64,000 nt of DNA, from the NCBI RefSeq assembly GCF_020171845.1, contig NZ_JAIVAM010000003.1, positions 372,001 through 436,000 on the forward strand, given 5' to 3'. Position 1 is the first letter of the stretch. The number at the start of each line of letters is the position of its first letter. The position numbers and the translations under genes are program-made. Of the stretch, positions 19,354 through 28,050 are shown piece after piece. Source of the stretch: Cytobacillus kochii (GTDB lineage: Bacteria; Bacillota; Bacilli; Bacillales; Cytobacillaceae). Under the pieces are notes generated by a model. That model was given only the letters and a program-made list of their open reading frames with translations. It had not been told where the DNA came from and searched no databases.

Positions 19354-19911
19354 ATGATTTCAGTAAATGATTTTAAAACAGGTTTAACCATTGAAGTAGA
19401 TAATGGGATTTGGCGAGTAATAGATTTCCAACACGTGAAACCAGGTAAAGGTGCGGCGTTTGTTCGTTCAAAATTACGTAATCTACGTACAGGAGCTATT
19501 CAAGAAAAAACATTCCGTGCGGGTGAAAAAGTAGCTAAAGCACAAATTGATAATCGTAAAATGCAATATTTATATGCTAATGGTGATCAACACGTCTTTA
19601 TGGATACAGAATCTTATGATCAAATTGAATTAAGTGCTTCAGCAATTGAATATGAATTGAAGTTCTTAAAAGAAAATATGGAAGTTTCCATTATTTTATA
19701 TCAAAGTGAAACATTAGGTGTTGAATTGCCAAATACGGTAGTACTCGAAGTAACTGAAACAGAACCTGGCATCAAAGGTGATACGGCCTCTGGTGGTACA
19801 AAACCAGCCATTTTAGAAACAGGCTTAAGTGTGCAAGTACCATTCTTTGTGAACCAAGGTGATAAGCTTATTATTAACACAACAGATGCTTCTTACGTAT
19901 CTCGTGCTTAA
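19354..19911 (+). CDS. efp: Translation elongation factor P
   Basis: A 185-residue, three-domain EF-P. The N-terminal KOW-like domain has the modification loop [10 protein letters not shown] with its lysine, which Bacillus modifies with 5-aminopentanol. The C-terminal domain ends with [21 protein letters not shown] and the [12 protein letters not shown] tail. It relieves ribosome stalling at polyproline tracts. GTAGGAGGAA precedes the ATG. Confidence 0.97.
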   Translation: MISVNDFKTGLTIEVDNGIWRVIDFQHVKPGKGAAFVRSKLRNLRTGAIQEKTFRAGEKVAKAQIDNRKMQYLYANGDQHVFMDTESYDQIELSASAIEYELKFLKENMEVSIILYQSETLGVELPNTVVLEVTETEPGIKGDTASGGTKPAILETGLSVQVPFFVNQGDKLIINTTDASYVSRA

Positions 19912-19928
19912 TTTTTGAGTTTGATGAC

Positions 19929-19957
19929 TTGTTATTTTCGTGATCTTATAGTAATAT
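19929..19957 (+). promoter_or_regulatory. Promoter of the 6S-like RNA
   Basis: TTGTTA, a 17-base spacer and TAATAT predict transcription starting near 19964. That start coincides with the first paired base of the RNA closing stem. Confidence 0.6.
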
Positions 19958-19963
19958 AATAAT

Positions 19964-20191
19964 CAACTTGCTGCGTTGTTCGTTTGTATATGAAGTTTCA
20001 ACCTTTACGTTAATTGAGGGAGCTTAAGATCATAATTGAAATAACATGCCTACATTGTTTAGGACGTTAGGAAGATTATTGCAAGCACCCACCTGGTGGA
20101 GCAGGTATGAAACTCCATATAAATCGGCGGCAACAGCGGCTACTTGATTTACTAATAAAGACATTTGAGATGATTCTCAGATGTCTTTTTT
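19964..20191 (+). ncRNA. ssrS: Probable 6S RNA (SsrS-like)
   Basis: A stand-alone RNA gene with its own promoter and a strong terminator (agacatttgaga / tctcagatgtct plus T-run, 20159-20191). Its two ends pair: UCAA with UUGA, and GCUGC-GUUGUU (19970-19980) with GGCAAC-A-GCGGC (20129-20140). A second helix pairs AUAUGAAGUUUC (19988-19999) with GAAACUCCAUAU (20109-20120), with one mismatch. GUUCG and UCGGCGGCAAC flank the first helix, as in known 6S RNAs. 6S RNA mimics an open promoter and binds housekeeping RNA polymerase. The family call is from architecture only. Confidence 0.6.
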
Positions 20192-20340
20192 ACGTTTCAA
20201 CCTTAAAAATGACTTCCAAAGAGAGGCTATAGTAAGTCGAAGTTTACAATAAAAAGAAAATAACGAGTAAGTCTTATAAACCTAATTGGTTTACTGTATA
20301 AAAAAGTGAGTAAAATTTTTATTCAACCATCTTAAAGATA

Positions 20341-20360
20341 AAGGTGGGAATTCCCCACCT
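20341..20360 (-). terminator. Hairpin after the alkaline phosphatase gene
   Basis: aggtggg and cccacct form a compact GC-rich hairpin 13 bases past the stop on the minus strand. The following tttatcttt is a weak T-tract. Confidence 0.5.
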
Positions 20361-20373
20361 ATACTTTCCATCA

Positions 20374-21723
20374 TTATTCCCATTGATAACCCAATAATTC
20401 CGCCATTTTTTTAGGGATATCTGTATTATCCAACATGCCATGAAAATGTTCTGCACCTGCACCGTAGGCAAATAACGGAACTGGATTGGCTGTATGGCCA
20501 CCCGCACTACTTATGCCACGGATTTGGTGATTAACGATACCAGTATTATATCTTTCTGAGATAAAGCTACCGAGTTCCCATGCAGCTTTATTTTTTTTGT
20601 ATACTTTCCCCCGAGCGTTCATTAATCTTGCATTGAGCTGTATGCCTTCTTCCTCAGTTAAAAAAATCCCAGTAAATTTAAATAAATTGTCTACTAATTG
20701 AGAGGTAATGAATTTACCGTCCTCTCCCATTTTCGTTTGTGCAAGCACATATTCTGGTGAAGCTTGAATTTTTTTAATCATTTTTCGCTTTAGTGGTTCG
20801 GTCGCAGAAATACCCATTGTTTCATGATCAGCAACAACTACAATCAAAGTATCTGAACGGTTATGAGCCCATTCGACAGCCGTTTTCACAGCCTCATCAA
20901 ATTCTACTGTTTCTCTCCAAACACTTGCTATATCTGCTGAATGGGCTGCGTGGTCAATCCTTGCGCCTTCCACCATTAAAAAGAAACCATTTGCATTATT
21001 AAGCTTTTGTAGTGCTGTTTTTGTCATTTCGCTTAAGCTGGGTTCTGTGCCATCTGTATATTTGCGGTCTATTTTAAATGACAGATGATACGGAGCAAAA
21101 AGGCCAAGCAGTTTATCCCCTGTCTGATTGCTTAATAAATCATGTCTATTTCTGACAATGGTATAACCTAACTTCTTTGCTTTTTCTAACAGGGCAGGAC
21201 CATAAAAAACTTCTCCCCCACCTAACATGACATCAGGAGCGAGTGTGAGTTGTTGCTTCGCAATATCCGCCTGGTTTGCCCAACGATTAAGAACGCTTGC
21301 TGTGAAAGCGGCAGGTGTGGCATCCGTGATGGCATTGGTTGAGATGATACCAGTCTTTTTCTTTTGCTCTTTAAATAAATCGAGGATGCTTTTTACCTCC
21401 TTGCCATCTGGCGTGACTCCGATCATTTCATTATTGGTTTTGCTTCCTGTTGCGAGGGCAGTACCGGCAGCAGCAGAATCAGTTACGACTCGATTAGCCG
21501 AATAGGTTTGAACAAGGGCACTAAACGGGAGGGAAGTTAGAAACAATTGCCCCTCTTTGCCTCTTTCCAATTCCCGCGCTATCTCTAGTTGGCCCACCCC
21601 CATACCGTCTCCAATCATATAGATAATGTTTGTAGGCTTGTTTCCTTCTGCCGTAACAGACGTAGTATTTATTAGTAGGAATAAAGAAAAACATAGAATA
21701 GACAAGTACTTTAATTTCCTCAC
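20374..21723 (-). CDS. Secreted alkaline phosphatase
   Basis: A 449-residue protein with an N-terminal signal peptide (about residues 1-25). It has MIGDGMGVGQ for metal binding and VTDSAAAGTALATG with the nucleophile serine. Metal-binding residues are expected in ISTNAITDATPA, MVEGARIDHAAHS, VVADHETMG and GGHTANPVP. It releases phosphate from organic esters outside the cell. It starts at GTG 21723 with AGAGG upstream. It sits on the minus strand between efp and spoIIIAA, where B. subtilis has only yqhV. I found no convincing run of PhoP boxes upstream. Confidence 0.93.
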   Translation of the reverse strand: MRKLKYLSILCFSLFLLINTTSVTAEGNKPTNIIYMIGDGMGVGQLEIARELERGKEGQLFLTSLPFSALVQTYSANRVVTDSAAAGTALATGSKTNNEMIGVTPDGKEVKSILDLFKEQKKKTGIISTNAITDATPAAFTASVLNRWANQADIAKQQLTLAPDVMLGGGEVFYGPALLEKAKKLGYTIVRNRHDLLSNQTGDKLLGLFAPYHLSFKIDRKYTDGTEPSLSEMTKTALQKLNNANGFFLMVEGARIDHAAHSADIASVWRETVEFDEAVKTAVEWAHNRSDTLIVVVADHETMGISATEPLKRKMIKKIQASPEYVLAQTKMGEDGKFITSQLVDNLFKFTGIFLTEEEGIQLNARLMNARGKVYKKNKAAWELGSFISERYNTGIVNHQIRGISSAGGHTANPVPLFAYGAGAEHFHGMLDNTDIPKKMAELLGYQWE

Positions 21724-21797
21724 TCAATTCACATCCTCTTTAATAGATTGTCATGTGAATTATTGTCTCTCTTTTAATAATAATTATTTGCTATATG

Positions 21798-21827
21798 GTC
21801 ATACGTTAGATTCATCTTGCATACATT
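21798..21827 (+). promoter_or_regulatory. Sigma-E promoter of the spoIIIA operon
   Basis: GTCATACG, a 14-base spacer and CATACATT match the sigma-E pattern (GTCATATT and CATACAnT) about 55 bases before spoIIIAA. This fits mother-cell expression of spoIIIA during engulfment. Confidence 0.75.
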
Positions 21828-21881
21828 GAGAGTAGAAAAGAGCAAGTCCTATGGAGACAAAGGAAAGGGAGGACTTTCGAG

Positions 21882-22805
21882 GTGGAAACAATTCTAGCAT
21901 TTTTACCACGTTCAATCTCACAACAGTTACGGCAATTACCAACTCGTCAGTTAGCAGAAATAGAGGAAATAAGGATTAGGACTCATCGCCCGATTGAAGT
22001 TGTTACACATGGTAACTATGTTTTGTTACCTTATCAAGCAACGGAAGAGGATGCGATTCAGTTATTAGATAAGATGAGTCACTTCTCTATCTATACTTTG
22101 GAAGAAGAGTTACGTAGAGGTTATATCACGATAGAGGGCGGTCACCGTGTCGGACTAGCAGGTAAAGTTATTTTAGAAGGCGGACAAGTAAAAGTGATTA
22201 GAGATGTCGCTTCTTTTAACATTCGTATTGCCAAGGAAAAAATCGGGATTGCAGAAACTGTTGCTCACCATATTTATCAGAATGGTTGGATGCATACAGT
22301 TATTATCGGTCCTCCACAAACTGGAAAGACAACTTTGCTTAGAGATTTAGCGAGAATGGTCTCTAGTGAAAATAAATACACAACTGCTAAAAAAGTAGGC
22401 ATCGTCGATGAAAGATCTGAAATAGCTGGAAGTATTCATGGTATACCACAAATGAGGTTTGGTCCGCGTGTTGATGTGTTAGATGCGTGCCCAAAAGCTG
22501 AAGGTATGATGATGATGATTCGCTCGATGAGCCCAGATGTCCTTGTGGTCGATGAATTGGGTAGCAAAGCAGATGTAGAAGCCGTATTAGAAGCAGTTAA
22601 TGCTGGTATAAAGTTAATTACTACTACCCACGGCTTCTCGTATGAAGATATAAAAAAACGTCCGTTAATGGCACCTTTACTTGAATTAGATATATTTGAA
22701 CGTTTTGTTGAACTTAATAGGCGTGCAGGACCGGGGAATATACAAGCTGTCAAAGATGGTAATGGTATGCGGTTACATGGAAGGCAAGAGGTATTAGGAC
22801 CATGA
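21882..22805 (+). CDS. spoIIIAA: Stage III sporulation ATPase SpoIIIAA
   Basis: A 307-residue secretion-type ATPase with Walker A in IGPPQTGKTTLLRD and a Walker B-like DVLVVDELG. It resembles ATPases of type II/IV secretion systems. With SpoIIIAB-AH and SpoIIQ it builds the channel between mother cell and forespore. It starts at GTG 21882 with AAGGGAGG about 10 bases upstream, and overlaps spoIIIAB by 4 bases. Confidence 0.96.
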   Translation: METILAFLPRSISQQLRQLPTRQLAEIEEIRIRTHRPIEVVTHGNYVLLPYQATEEDAIQLLDKMSHFSIYTLEEELRRGYITIEGGHRVGLAGKVILEGGQVKVIRDVASFNIRIAKEKIGIAETVAHHIYQNGWMHTVIIGPPQTGKTTLLRDLARMVSSENKYTTAKKVGIVDERSEIAGSIHGIPQMRFGPRVDVLDACPKAEGMMMMIRSMSPDVLVVDELGSKADVEAVLEAVNAGIKLITTTHGFSYEDIKKRPLMAPLLELDIFERFVELNRRAGPGNIQAVKDGNGMRLHGRQEVLGP

Positions 22806-23317
22806 TTAAAATAGTGGGAGCAATACTAATCATCGTAGCTACTACTCTCGTAGGATTTGAGATATCAAAACGATTAAGTGAAAGGCCCCGTCAACTAAGG
22901 CAGCTAAAGAGTGCCTTGCAATCATTGGAAGCGGAAATCATGTATGGCCACACTCCATTACATGAGGCATCACGACGGCTCGCTTCTCAGTTAAGTCACC
23001 CAGTTTCGTTATTCTTTGCTGATTTTGCTTCTCGGCTAACAGAAACTGAAACGACAGTGATGAGGGCTTGGGAGAATAGCTTGAATCACATTTGGAAGAA
23101 AACGGCTCTGAAAAACAGTGAATTTGAAATCATGAAACAATTCGGAGAGACATTAGGGCGACATGATCGCATCTCCCAACAAAAGCAAATTTTGCTGACA
23201 TTAGCCCATCTTGAACGTGAAGAAGTAGATGCGCATGAGAAACAGGCAAAATACGAAAGAATGGCGAAAAGCCTCGGGTTTTTATCAGGACTTCTGCTAA
23301 TTATTTTATTAATGTAG
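22802..23317 (+). CDS. spoIIIAB: Stage III sporulation protein SpoIIIAB
   Basis: A 171-residue protein with hydrophobic helices at both ends and a helical middle holding ERPRQLRQLKSALQSLEAEI. It resembles part of the GspF-type platform proteins of secretion systems. ATGA overlap with spoIIIAA shows coupled translation. Located in the mother-cell membrane facing the forespore. Confidence 0.94.
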   Translation: MIKIVGAILIIVATTLVGFEISKRLSERPRQLRQLKSALQSLEAEIMYGHTPLHEASRRLASQLSHPVSLFFADFASRLTETETTVMRAWENSLNHIWKKTALKNSEFEIMKQFGETLGRHDRISQQKQILLTLAHLEREEVDAHEKQAKYERMAKSLGFLSGLLLIILLM

Positions 23318-23355
23318 AGAAAATTTCTCATGTTTGAGTGTAGGAGGAGAAAATA

Positions 23356-23559
23356 ATGGGATTAGATGTCGAGATTATTTTTAAAATTGCCGGTGTTGGG
23401 ATAGTCGTCGCTTTTTTACACACGATTCTTGACCAAGTGGGAAAGAAAGAATATGCCCAATGGGTCACTCTGTTTGGATTTATCTATATTTTATTCCTGG
23501 TTGCATCAGTGGTAGATAACCTCTTTCAAAAAATCAAATCAGTATTCTTATTTCAATAA
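23356..23559 (+). CDS. spoIIIAC: Stage III sporulation protein SpoIIIAC
   Basis: A 67-residue protein of two membrane helices around a short 'GKKEYAQW' loop, the standard form of SpoIIIAC. GTAGGAGGAG lies before the ATG. It shares fold features with the C-terminal half of SpoIIIAD. Confidence 0.95.
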   Translation: MGLDVEIIFKIAGVGIVVAFLHTILDQVGKKEYAQWVTLFGFIYILFLVASVVDNLFQKIKSVFLFQ

Positions 23560-23576
23560 GAAGGGAGAGGTATGCC

Positions 23577-23966
23577 ATTGATATTCTTAAAATAGTAGGA
23601 ATTGCTTTAATAGCTACATTCTTGGCACTAATTATTAAAGAACAAAAACCTAACTTTGCTTTTCTTTTAGTTGTTTTTGTTGGTTGTACGATTTTTTTAT
23701 ATCTTGTCGATCAGATATATATGATTATTCATATGATAGAGCGCATTGCTGTTAATGCCAATATTAATATGGTGTATTTGGAGACCATACTGAAAATAGT
23801 GGGTATTGCCTATATTGCAGAATTTGCCTCGCAAATTACGAAAGATGCTGGTCAAGGTGCGATTGCAGCAAAGATTGAGATGGCAGGGAAGATTTTTATC
23901 TTAGCAATGGCTATCCCAATATTAACGGTTTTGATTGAAACAATTATTCAAATGATCCCAAGTTAA
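23577..23966 (+). CDS. spoIIIAD: Stage III sporulation protein SpoIIIAD, apparent ATT start
   Basis: The protein is conserved from IDILKIVGIALIATFLAL, equal to the N-terminus of B. subtilis SpoIIIAD, through TKDAGQGAIAAKIE to the end. No ATG, GTG or TTG lies in this frame between the previous stop and the first helix. The earliest conventional start is TTG 23622, which would cut off most of membrane helix 1. ATT 23577 sits 6 bases after GGGAGAGG and gives 129 residues, close to the family's 133. A sequence error turning ATG into ATT is the alternative. Confidence 0.85.
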   Translation: MDILKIVGIALIATFLALIIKEQKPNFAFLLVVFVGCTIFLYLVDQIYMIIHMIERIAVNANINMVYLETILKIVGIAYIAEFASQITKDAGQGAIAAKIEMAGKIFILAMAIPILTVLIETIIQMIPS

Positions 23967-24067
23967 TCAGTGTAAAGAGAAAATGAAGGAGCCACCCATG
24001 CGGTGTGAATAGAAAATGACAACATCATAAGAGAGTAGCACCTTCCCTATATAAAGAGGTGTAAAAG

Positions 24068-25294
24068 ATGAAGCCCTATTTATTGAAAACATTGCTGTTT
24101 AGTATGTTGTTTATTTTCATGACAGGCCACATTGTACATGCCTCAGATGAAGAGGCAGATAAGCCAGATGAATACCAAACTGAAGAAGCTCAAGAAGTTT
24201 TTAATCCGGAAGATATTGTAGAGTCGCAAATAGATACACTCCATTTGGATGAATTAAAGGGATTCTGGGAAGATATCACCAATGAATATGGGGGTTTTTT
24301 ACCGGAAAGCCAAAAGGGTAGCATATACGATTTTATAAAAGGTGAAAAAGAGTTTTCATTTGATCAATGGGCATTAGGCATACTTAAATTCGTTTTTCAT
24401 GAATTTGTTGTAAATGGGAAACTTTTAGGAACCTTAATCTTACTAGCTGTATTTAGCATGTTTCTGCAATCATTGCAAAATGCTTTCGAATCCGGAACAG
24501 TAAGTAAAGTCGCTTATGCGATAGTTTTGATGGTATTGGTTATTTTAGCACTGAATAGCTTCCATATCGCGATGGAGTATGCAAGTGATACTGTCCATAA
24601 GATGACTTCATTCATTCTAGCGCTCATTCCTTTGCTGCTAGCATTAATTGCCTCGTCAGGTGGACTCATCTCAGCAGCCTTTTTTCATCCAGTTATTCTC
24701 TTTTTAATGAATACGAGTGGTGTGTTAATTCAATATGTTGTGTTTCCATTGCTTTTTTTATCCACGCTACTGCATATCGTCAGTACTTTGTCAGATCAAT
24801 ATAAGGTTACACAATTGGGTAATCTCTTGAGGAATTGGAGTGTGGGCTTACTCGGAATTTTCCTTACTGTGTTTTTGGCTGTGATATCAATCCAAGGAGT
24901 TTCGACAGCCATTACAGATGGTGTCACACTAAAAACAGCGAAGTATGTAACAAGTAATTTTATCCCTGTAATCGGCCGAATGTTCACAGACGCAACTGAT
25001 ACGGTAGTGACAGCATCTGTATTATTGAAAAACACTGTCGGAATTGCTGGAGTCGCCATTTTGATGATTATAGTAGCTTTTCCTGCAATCAAAATATTAA
25101 TGATTGCGTTTATATATAAATTTGCAGCAGCTGTTCTTCAACCTTTAGGCGGAGGGCCGATTATTAAATGTTTAGATATTATCAGTAAAAGTGTCATGTA
25201 CGTATTTGCAGCATTAGCCATTGTGTCTCTTATGTTTTTTCTTAGTATTACTGTCGTGATCGTAGCTGGAAATCTCACGATGATGGTGAGATAG
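24068..25294 (+). CDS. spoIIIAE: Stage III sporulation protein SpoIIIAE
   Basis: A 408-residue protein with a signal peptide (cleavage expected near residue 25), an acidic stretch, then about seven membrane helices. Conserved segments such as FIPVIGRMFTDATDTVV and PLGGGPIIKC identify it. It is the largest membrane part of the SpoIIIA complex and resembles permeases. It follows a gap of about 100 bases with no ORF of note. Confidence 0.95.
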   Translation: MKPYLLKTLLFSMLFIFMTGHIVHASDEEADKPDEYQTEEAQEVFNPEDIVESQIDTLHLDELKGFWEDITNEYGGFLPESQKGSIYDFIKGEKEFSFDQWALGILKFVFHEFVVNGKLLGTLILLAVFSMFLQSLQNAFESGTVSKVAYAIVLMVLVILALNSFHIAMEYASDTVHKMTSFILALIPLLLALIASSGGLISAAFFHPVILFLMNTSGVLIQYVVFPLLFLSTLLHIVSTLSDQYKVTQLGNLLRNWSVGLLGIFLTVFLAVISIQGVSTAITDGVTLKTAKYVTSNFIPVIGRMFTDATDTVVTASVLLKNTVGIAGVAILMIIVAFPAIKILMIAFIYKFAAAVLQPLGGGPIIKCLDIISKSVMYVFAALAIVSLMFFLSITVVIVAGNLTMMVR

Positions 25295-25306
25295 GGAGGG
25301 TCGCTC

Positions 25307-25945
25307 ATGGAATTTTTAAAAGAATGGATTACAACAATTATCATATTTATTTTACTAGCAACGGTTATTGATATGATTCTTCCAAGTTCAAAGCTACAGA
25401 AATACACAAAAATGGTTACGGGCTTATTATTAATAGCGATTATCTTAACTCCTATATTTAAATTTGTTTCTAGTGATTTTGAACAAACGATTATGTCGTT
25501 ACCAACAATTGAGTCTACTTCTTCAAAAGAAGAAATAGAAAATTCAATAGAAATGCAAAAAAAAGAAATACAAGCCTCCTCTCGTGCATATGCTTTAGAA
25601 AACGTAGAAAAAGCCATGAAAGCATCGGCGAATGAGGAGTTGGTAGAAAAGTACGGTGTAGAAATTACAAAGATAGAAATGATTGAAGACGATAGGTCCG
25701 AGCTTGAGTTCCCTCAAAACCTTCAAAAGGTCTATGTGCAAGTACAACCAGTAGAAGGAGGGGAACAAGAAGCAGTTGAAGTTGTCCAAAATGTAGAAGT
25801 AGACACAGGAAAGCCGATTGAATCAGAAGCAACAACTACTGTCCCAGGTGATATTACTTCTCTTCTGTCTACTAATTGGGAAATCGATGAAAAAGTGATG
25901 GAAGTATTTTTAGAAGAAGGGGGGATGGCGAAAGACGATGGGTAA
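25307..25945 (+). CDS. spoIIIAF: Stage III sporulation protein SpoIIIAF
   Basis: A 212-residue protein with two N-terminal membrane helices and a soluble ring-building-motif-like domain of about 130 residues. TAGGGAGGG precedes the ATG. The stop overlaps the spoIIIAG start by 8 bases. It is part of the ring assembly facing the intermembrane space. Confidence 0.93.
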   Translation: MEFLKEWITTIIIFILLATVIDMILPSSKLQKYTKMVTGLLLIAIILTPIFKFVSSDFEQTIMSLPTIESTSSKEEIENSIEMQKKEIQASSRAYALENVEKAMKASANEELVEKYGVEITKIEMIEDDRSELEFPQNLQKVYVQVQPVEGGEQEAVEVVQNVEVDTGKPIESEATTTVPGDITSLLSTNWEIDEKVMEVFLEEGGMAKDDG

Positions 25946-26588
25946 AAAAGGACCAATTACATTACTGAAAGAATGGTTATCAAAAGAAAAAGATGGAGAA
26001 AAAAAACCCGGTAAAGTGCAATACTTGATGATCGTTCTCTTATTTGGTGCCGCGATTATGCTAATTAGTAATATATTTTTTAATAATGACCAGTCTGATG
26101 AAGTCTCTGTCCTTAACTCCGAGAGTGAGCAAGCAGAAAAAGAGCAAGAAGTCTTTGGACAATCTAAACCACAATCAGCCAATTCAATTGCTGATTATGA
26201 AAAGGCATATGAAGCACAGATTAAAGAAGCGCTTGACACAATAGTTGGAGTGGATGATGTCTCTGTTGTCGTAAATGTGGATTCCACAGAGAAAAAAGTA
26301 TTAGAAAAAAATACTACGAATCAAGGTCAAATTACAGATGAGACGGATAGGGAAGGTGGCAAAAGGGTGGTGGAAGATCAATCGAAAGAAGAACAGGTTG
26401 TCATCATCCGTGAAGGAGAGAAAGAAGTTCCAATTGTAATAGAAACAAAAAAGCCTGATATAAGAGGCGTTCTCATAGTAGCAAAGGGTGCTGATAATAT
26501 CCAAGTGAAAACATGGATTGTGGAAGCTGTCTCACGTGTACTAGATGTACCTGCACATAAAGTTTCTGTTTTACCGAAGAAAAAATAA
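25938..26588 (+). CDS. spoIIIAG: Stage III sporulation protein SpoIIIAG
   Basis: A 216-residue protein with one membrane helix (about residues 28-48) and a ring-building domain near the C-terminus (DVSVVVNVDST and RGVLIVAKGADN). The family forms a large ring with about 30 subunits between the two membranes. It ends at the start of the spoIIIAH frame. Confidence 0.94.
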   Translation: MGKKGPITLLKEWLSKEKDGEKKPGKVQYLMIVLLFGAAIMLISNIFFNNDQSDEVSVLNSESEQAEKEQEVFGQSKPQSANSIADYEKAYEAQIKEALDTIVGVDDVSVVVNVDSTEKKVLEKNTTNQGQITDETDREGGKRVVEDQSKEEQVVIIREGEKEVPIVIETKKPDIRGVLIVAKGADNIQVKTWIVEAVSRVLDVPAHKVSVLPKKK

Positions 26589-26605
26589 TGTTTAAGGGGG
26601 ATTTA

Positions 26606-27130
26606 ATGATGTTATTAAAAAAGCAAACGGTATGGTTATTAACTATGTTGAGTTTAGTCGTTGTTCTGTCAATTTATTACTTAACTTCTCCAGATGGACA
26701 AATGAATCTTGCGGGAAATGACCAAGAAGAAAATGAAAATGCAGAAACCGGTGGTGCGGTAATTTCAGATGTAGCATCTGATGAAGAATTTGCCCAAGAG
26801 AGACTTGATCAAATGAACGAAAGAAGTATGGAAAAAGAAAGATTAACAGAAGTCGCAGCTTCGACAGAATTACCTGCAGAGGAAAGAAGTGAAGCGAAGG
26901 ACCAACTTGATTCACTTAATGAGTTAGCTGCTAAGGAAGAAATGTTAGAGAACTTGATAAAATCAATGAACTACGAAGATGTTCTTGTGAAAGCTGATGG
27001 AGCCAATGTTAAAGTGGTTGTAAAGGCGGAAGAACAATCAAAAGCTGAAGCAAACAAGATTATTAGAGAAGTAATGAATGAGTTAGGTACACAAGCTTTG
27101 GTAGCAGTAGAATTTCAAGTAAGTAAGTAG
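26606..27130 (+). CDS. spoIIIAH: Stage III sporulation protein SpoIIIAH
   Basis: A 174-residue protein with an N-terminal membrane helix after LLKKQTVWLL, a charged helical linker and a YscJ/FliF-like domain that binds SpoIIQ from the forespore. AAGGGGGA is 5-8 bases before two adjacent ATGs (26606, 26609). The in-frame ATG at 26588 lies before the ribosome site. It is the last gene of the operon. Confidence 0.94.
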   Translation: MMLLKKQTVWLLTMLSLVVVLSIYYLTSPDGQMNLAGNDQEENENAETGGAVISDVASDEEFAQERLDQMNERSMEKERLTEVAASTELPAEERSEAKDQLDSLNELAAKEEMLENLIKSMNYEDVLVKADGANVKVVVKAEEQSKAEANKIIREVMNELGTQALVAVEFQVSK

Positions 27131-27135
27131 TATGA

Positions 27136-27168
27136 AAGCTGAGCGATGAATACAATCGCTCAGTTTTT
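27136..27168 (+). terminator. Terminator of the spoIIIA operon
   Basis: ctgagcgat pairs with atcgctcag around a short loop, followed by six T, just after spoIIIAH. Confidence 0.88.
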
Positions 27169-27528
27169 TGCATTTTTTTATAGGGGAATGATAAAATAAT
27201 TATAATAGTTAGATAATAGTTTTTGATCAGTGCATAATTTTTGTACGTGTTTGACTGATGAATATTTTACATAGTTAAATAATCCGAACCTAGCAAGAAT
27301 GAAGAACTTCAACTTTCACTCGTTCTCTTAATAAATCAGAAGGAAAGAAAGGGATATAAGTGGTGTTTTAGAGGGATACTTATTATTTGGATAATATTTA
27401 CTATTAAAGTTAGTGTTGAACTTTCATTAGGTCTTAGCGTATGATTATAGTAGCTAGTCATAATTATTTACATAACTAGTATTTCATCTATTAAAGTTGA
27501 AGCGTAAATGAAGAACAGGGGTGTAAGA
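27169..27528. other. Long leader or promoter region before accB
   Basis: About 360 AT-rich bases without an ORF of note. TTGACT near 27251 followed by TTAAAT is a weak promoter candidate, which would leave a leader of roughly 250 bases. I saw no FapR operator (TTAGTACC type) and no clear riboswitch. A CTAGT/ACTAG pair near 27455-27480 is too weak to call. Confidence 0.35.
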
Positions 27529-28035
27529 ATGCTAAAAGTCCAAGAAATTCGTGAATTGATTAAATTAGTTGATCAATCTAATATTGATGAATTTGTTTAT
27601 GAACATGAAGGTACAAAAGTAGAAATGAAGAAAAATGTCACTGCTATTCAAACTGCAGCAGTACCAGTTGTTCAACCACAGGCACAGGCTGTAGTAGCGC
27701 CTCCTGAACAACCTCAGAAAACAGCAGCAGTTCAAACGGAAGTACAAAAAGTAGAACAAGTAAATGAAAAGAATGAAGATAAAGATACTTCAAATCTGCA
27801 TCAAGTAGTTTCTCCTATGGTTGGAACTTTTTATGAGTCATCCTCACCAGATGCAGATGCATATGTAAAAGTTGGTTCTAAAATCACCAAAGACTCTATT
27901 CTGTGTATTGTTGAAGCAATGAAATTATTCAATGAAATCGAAGCAGAAGTAGATGGAGAAATTGTGGAGATTTTAGTTAAAGATGGTCAATTAGTTGAAT
28001 ACGGGCAACCATTATTTTTAGTGAAGCCTGAGTAA
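27529..28035 (+). CDS. accB: Biotin carboxyl carrier protein of acetyl-CoA carboxylase
   Basis: A 168-residue protein with a conserved N-terminus ([15 protein letters not shown]), a Pro/Ala/Gln-rich linker and a C-terminal biotinyl domain with the target lysine in [10 protein letters not shown]. It carries CO2 as carboxybiotin from AccC to the transferase. ATG 27529 has AGGGGTG upstream; the ATG at 27508 lies before that site. accC follows after 15 bases. Confidence 0.96.
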   Translation: MLKVQEIRELIKLVDQSNIDEFVYEHEGTKVEMKKNVTAIQTAAVPVVQPQAQAVVAPPEQPQKTAAVQTEVQKVEQVNEKNEDKDTSNLHQVVSPMVGTFYESSSPDADAYVKVGSKITKDSILCIVEAMKLFNEIEAEVDGEIVEILVKDGQLVEYGQPLFLVKPE

Positions 28036-28050
28036 GGAGGGCTTTTGTCG

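Noticed and set aside
21724-21881. PhoP (Pho box) control of the alkaline phosphatase
   Set aside because: Only one TTCACA-like element was seen in the minus-strand upstream region, not the repeated pattern that PhoP needs.
27169-27528. FapR operator or accB riboswitch
   Set aside because: No TTAGTACC-type palindrome and no known aptamer pattern was found.
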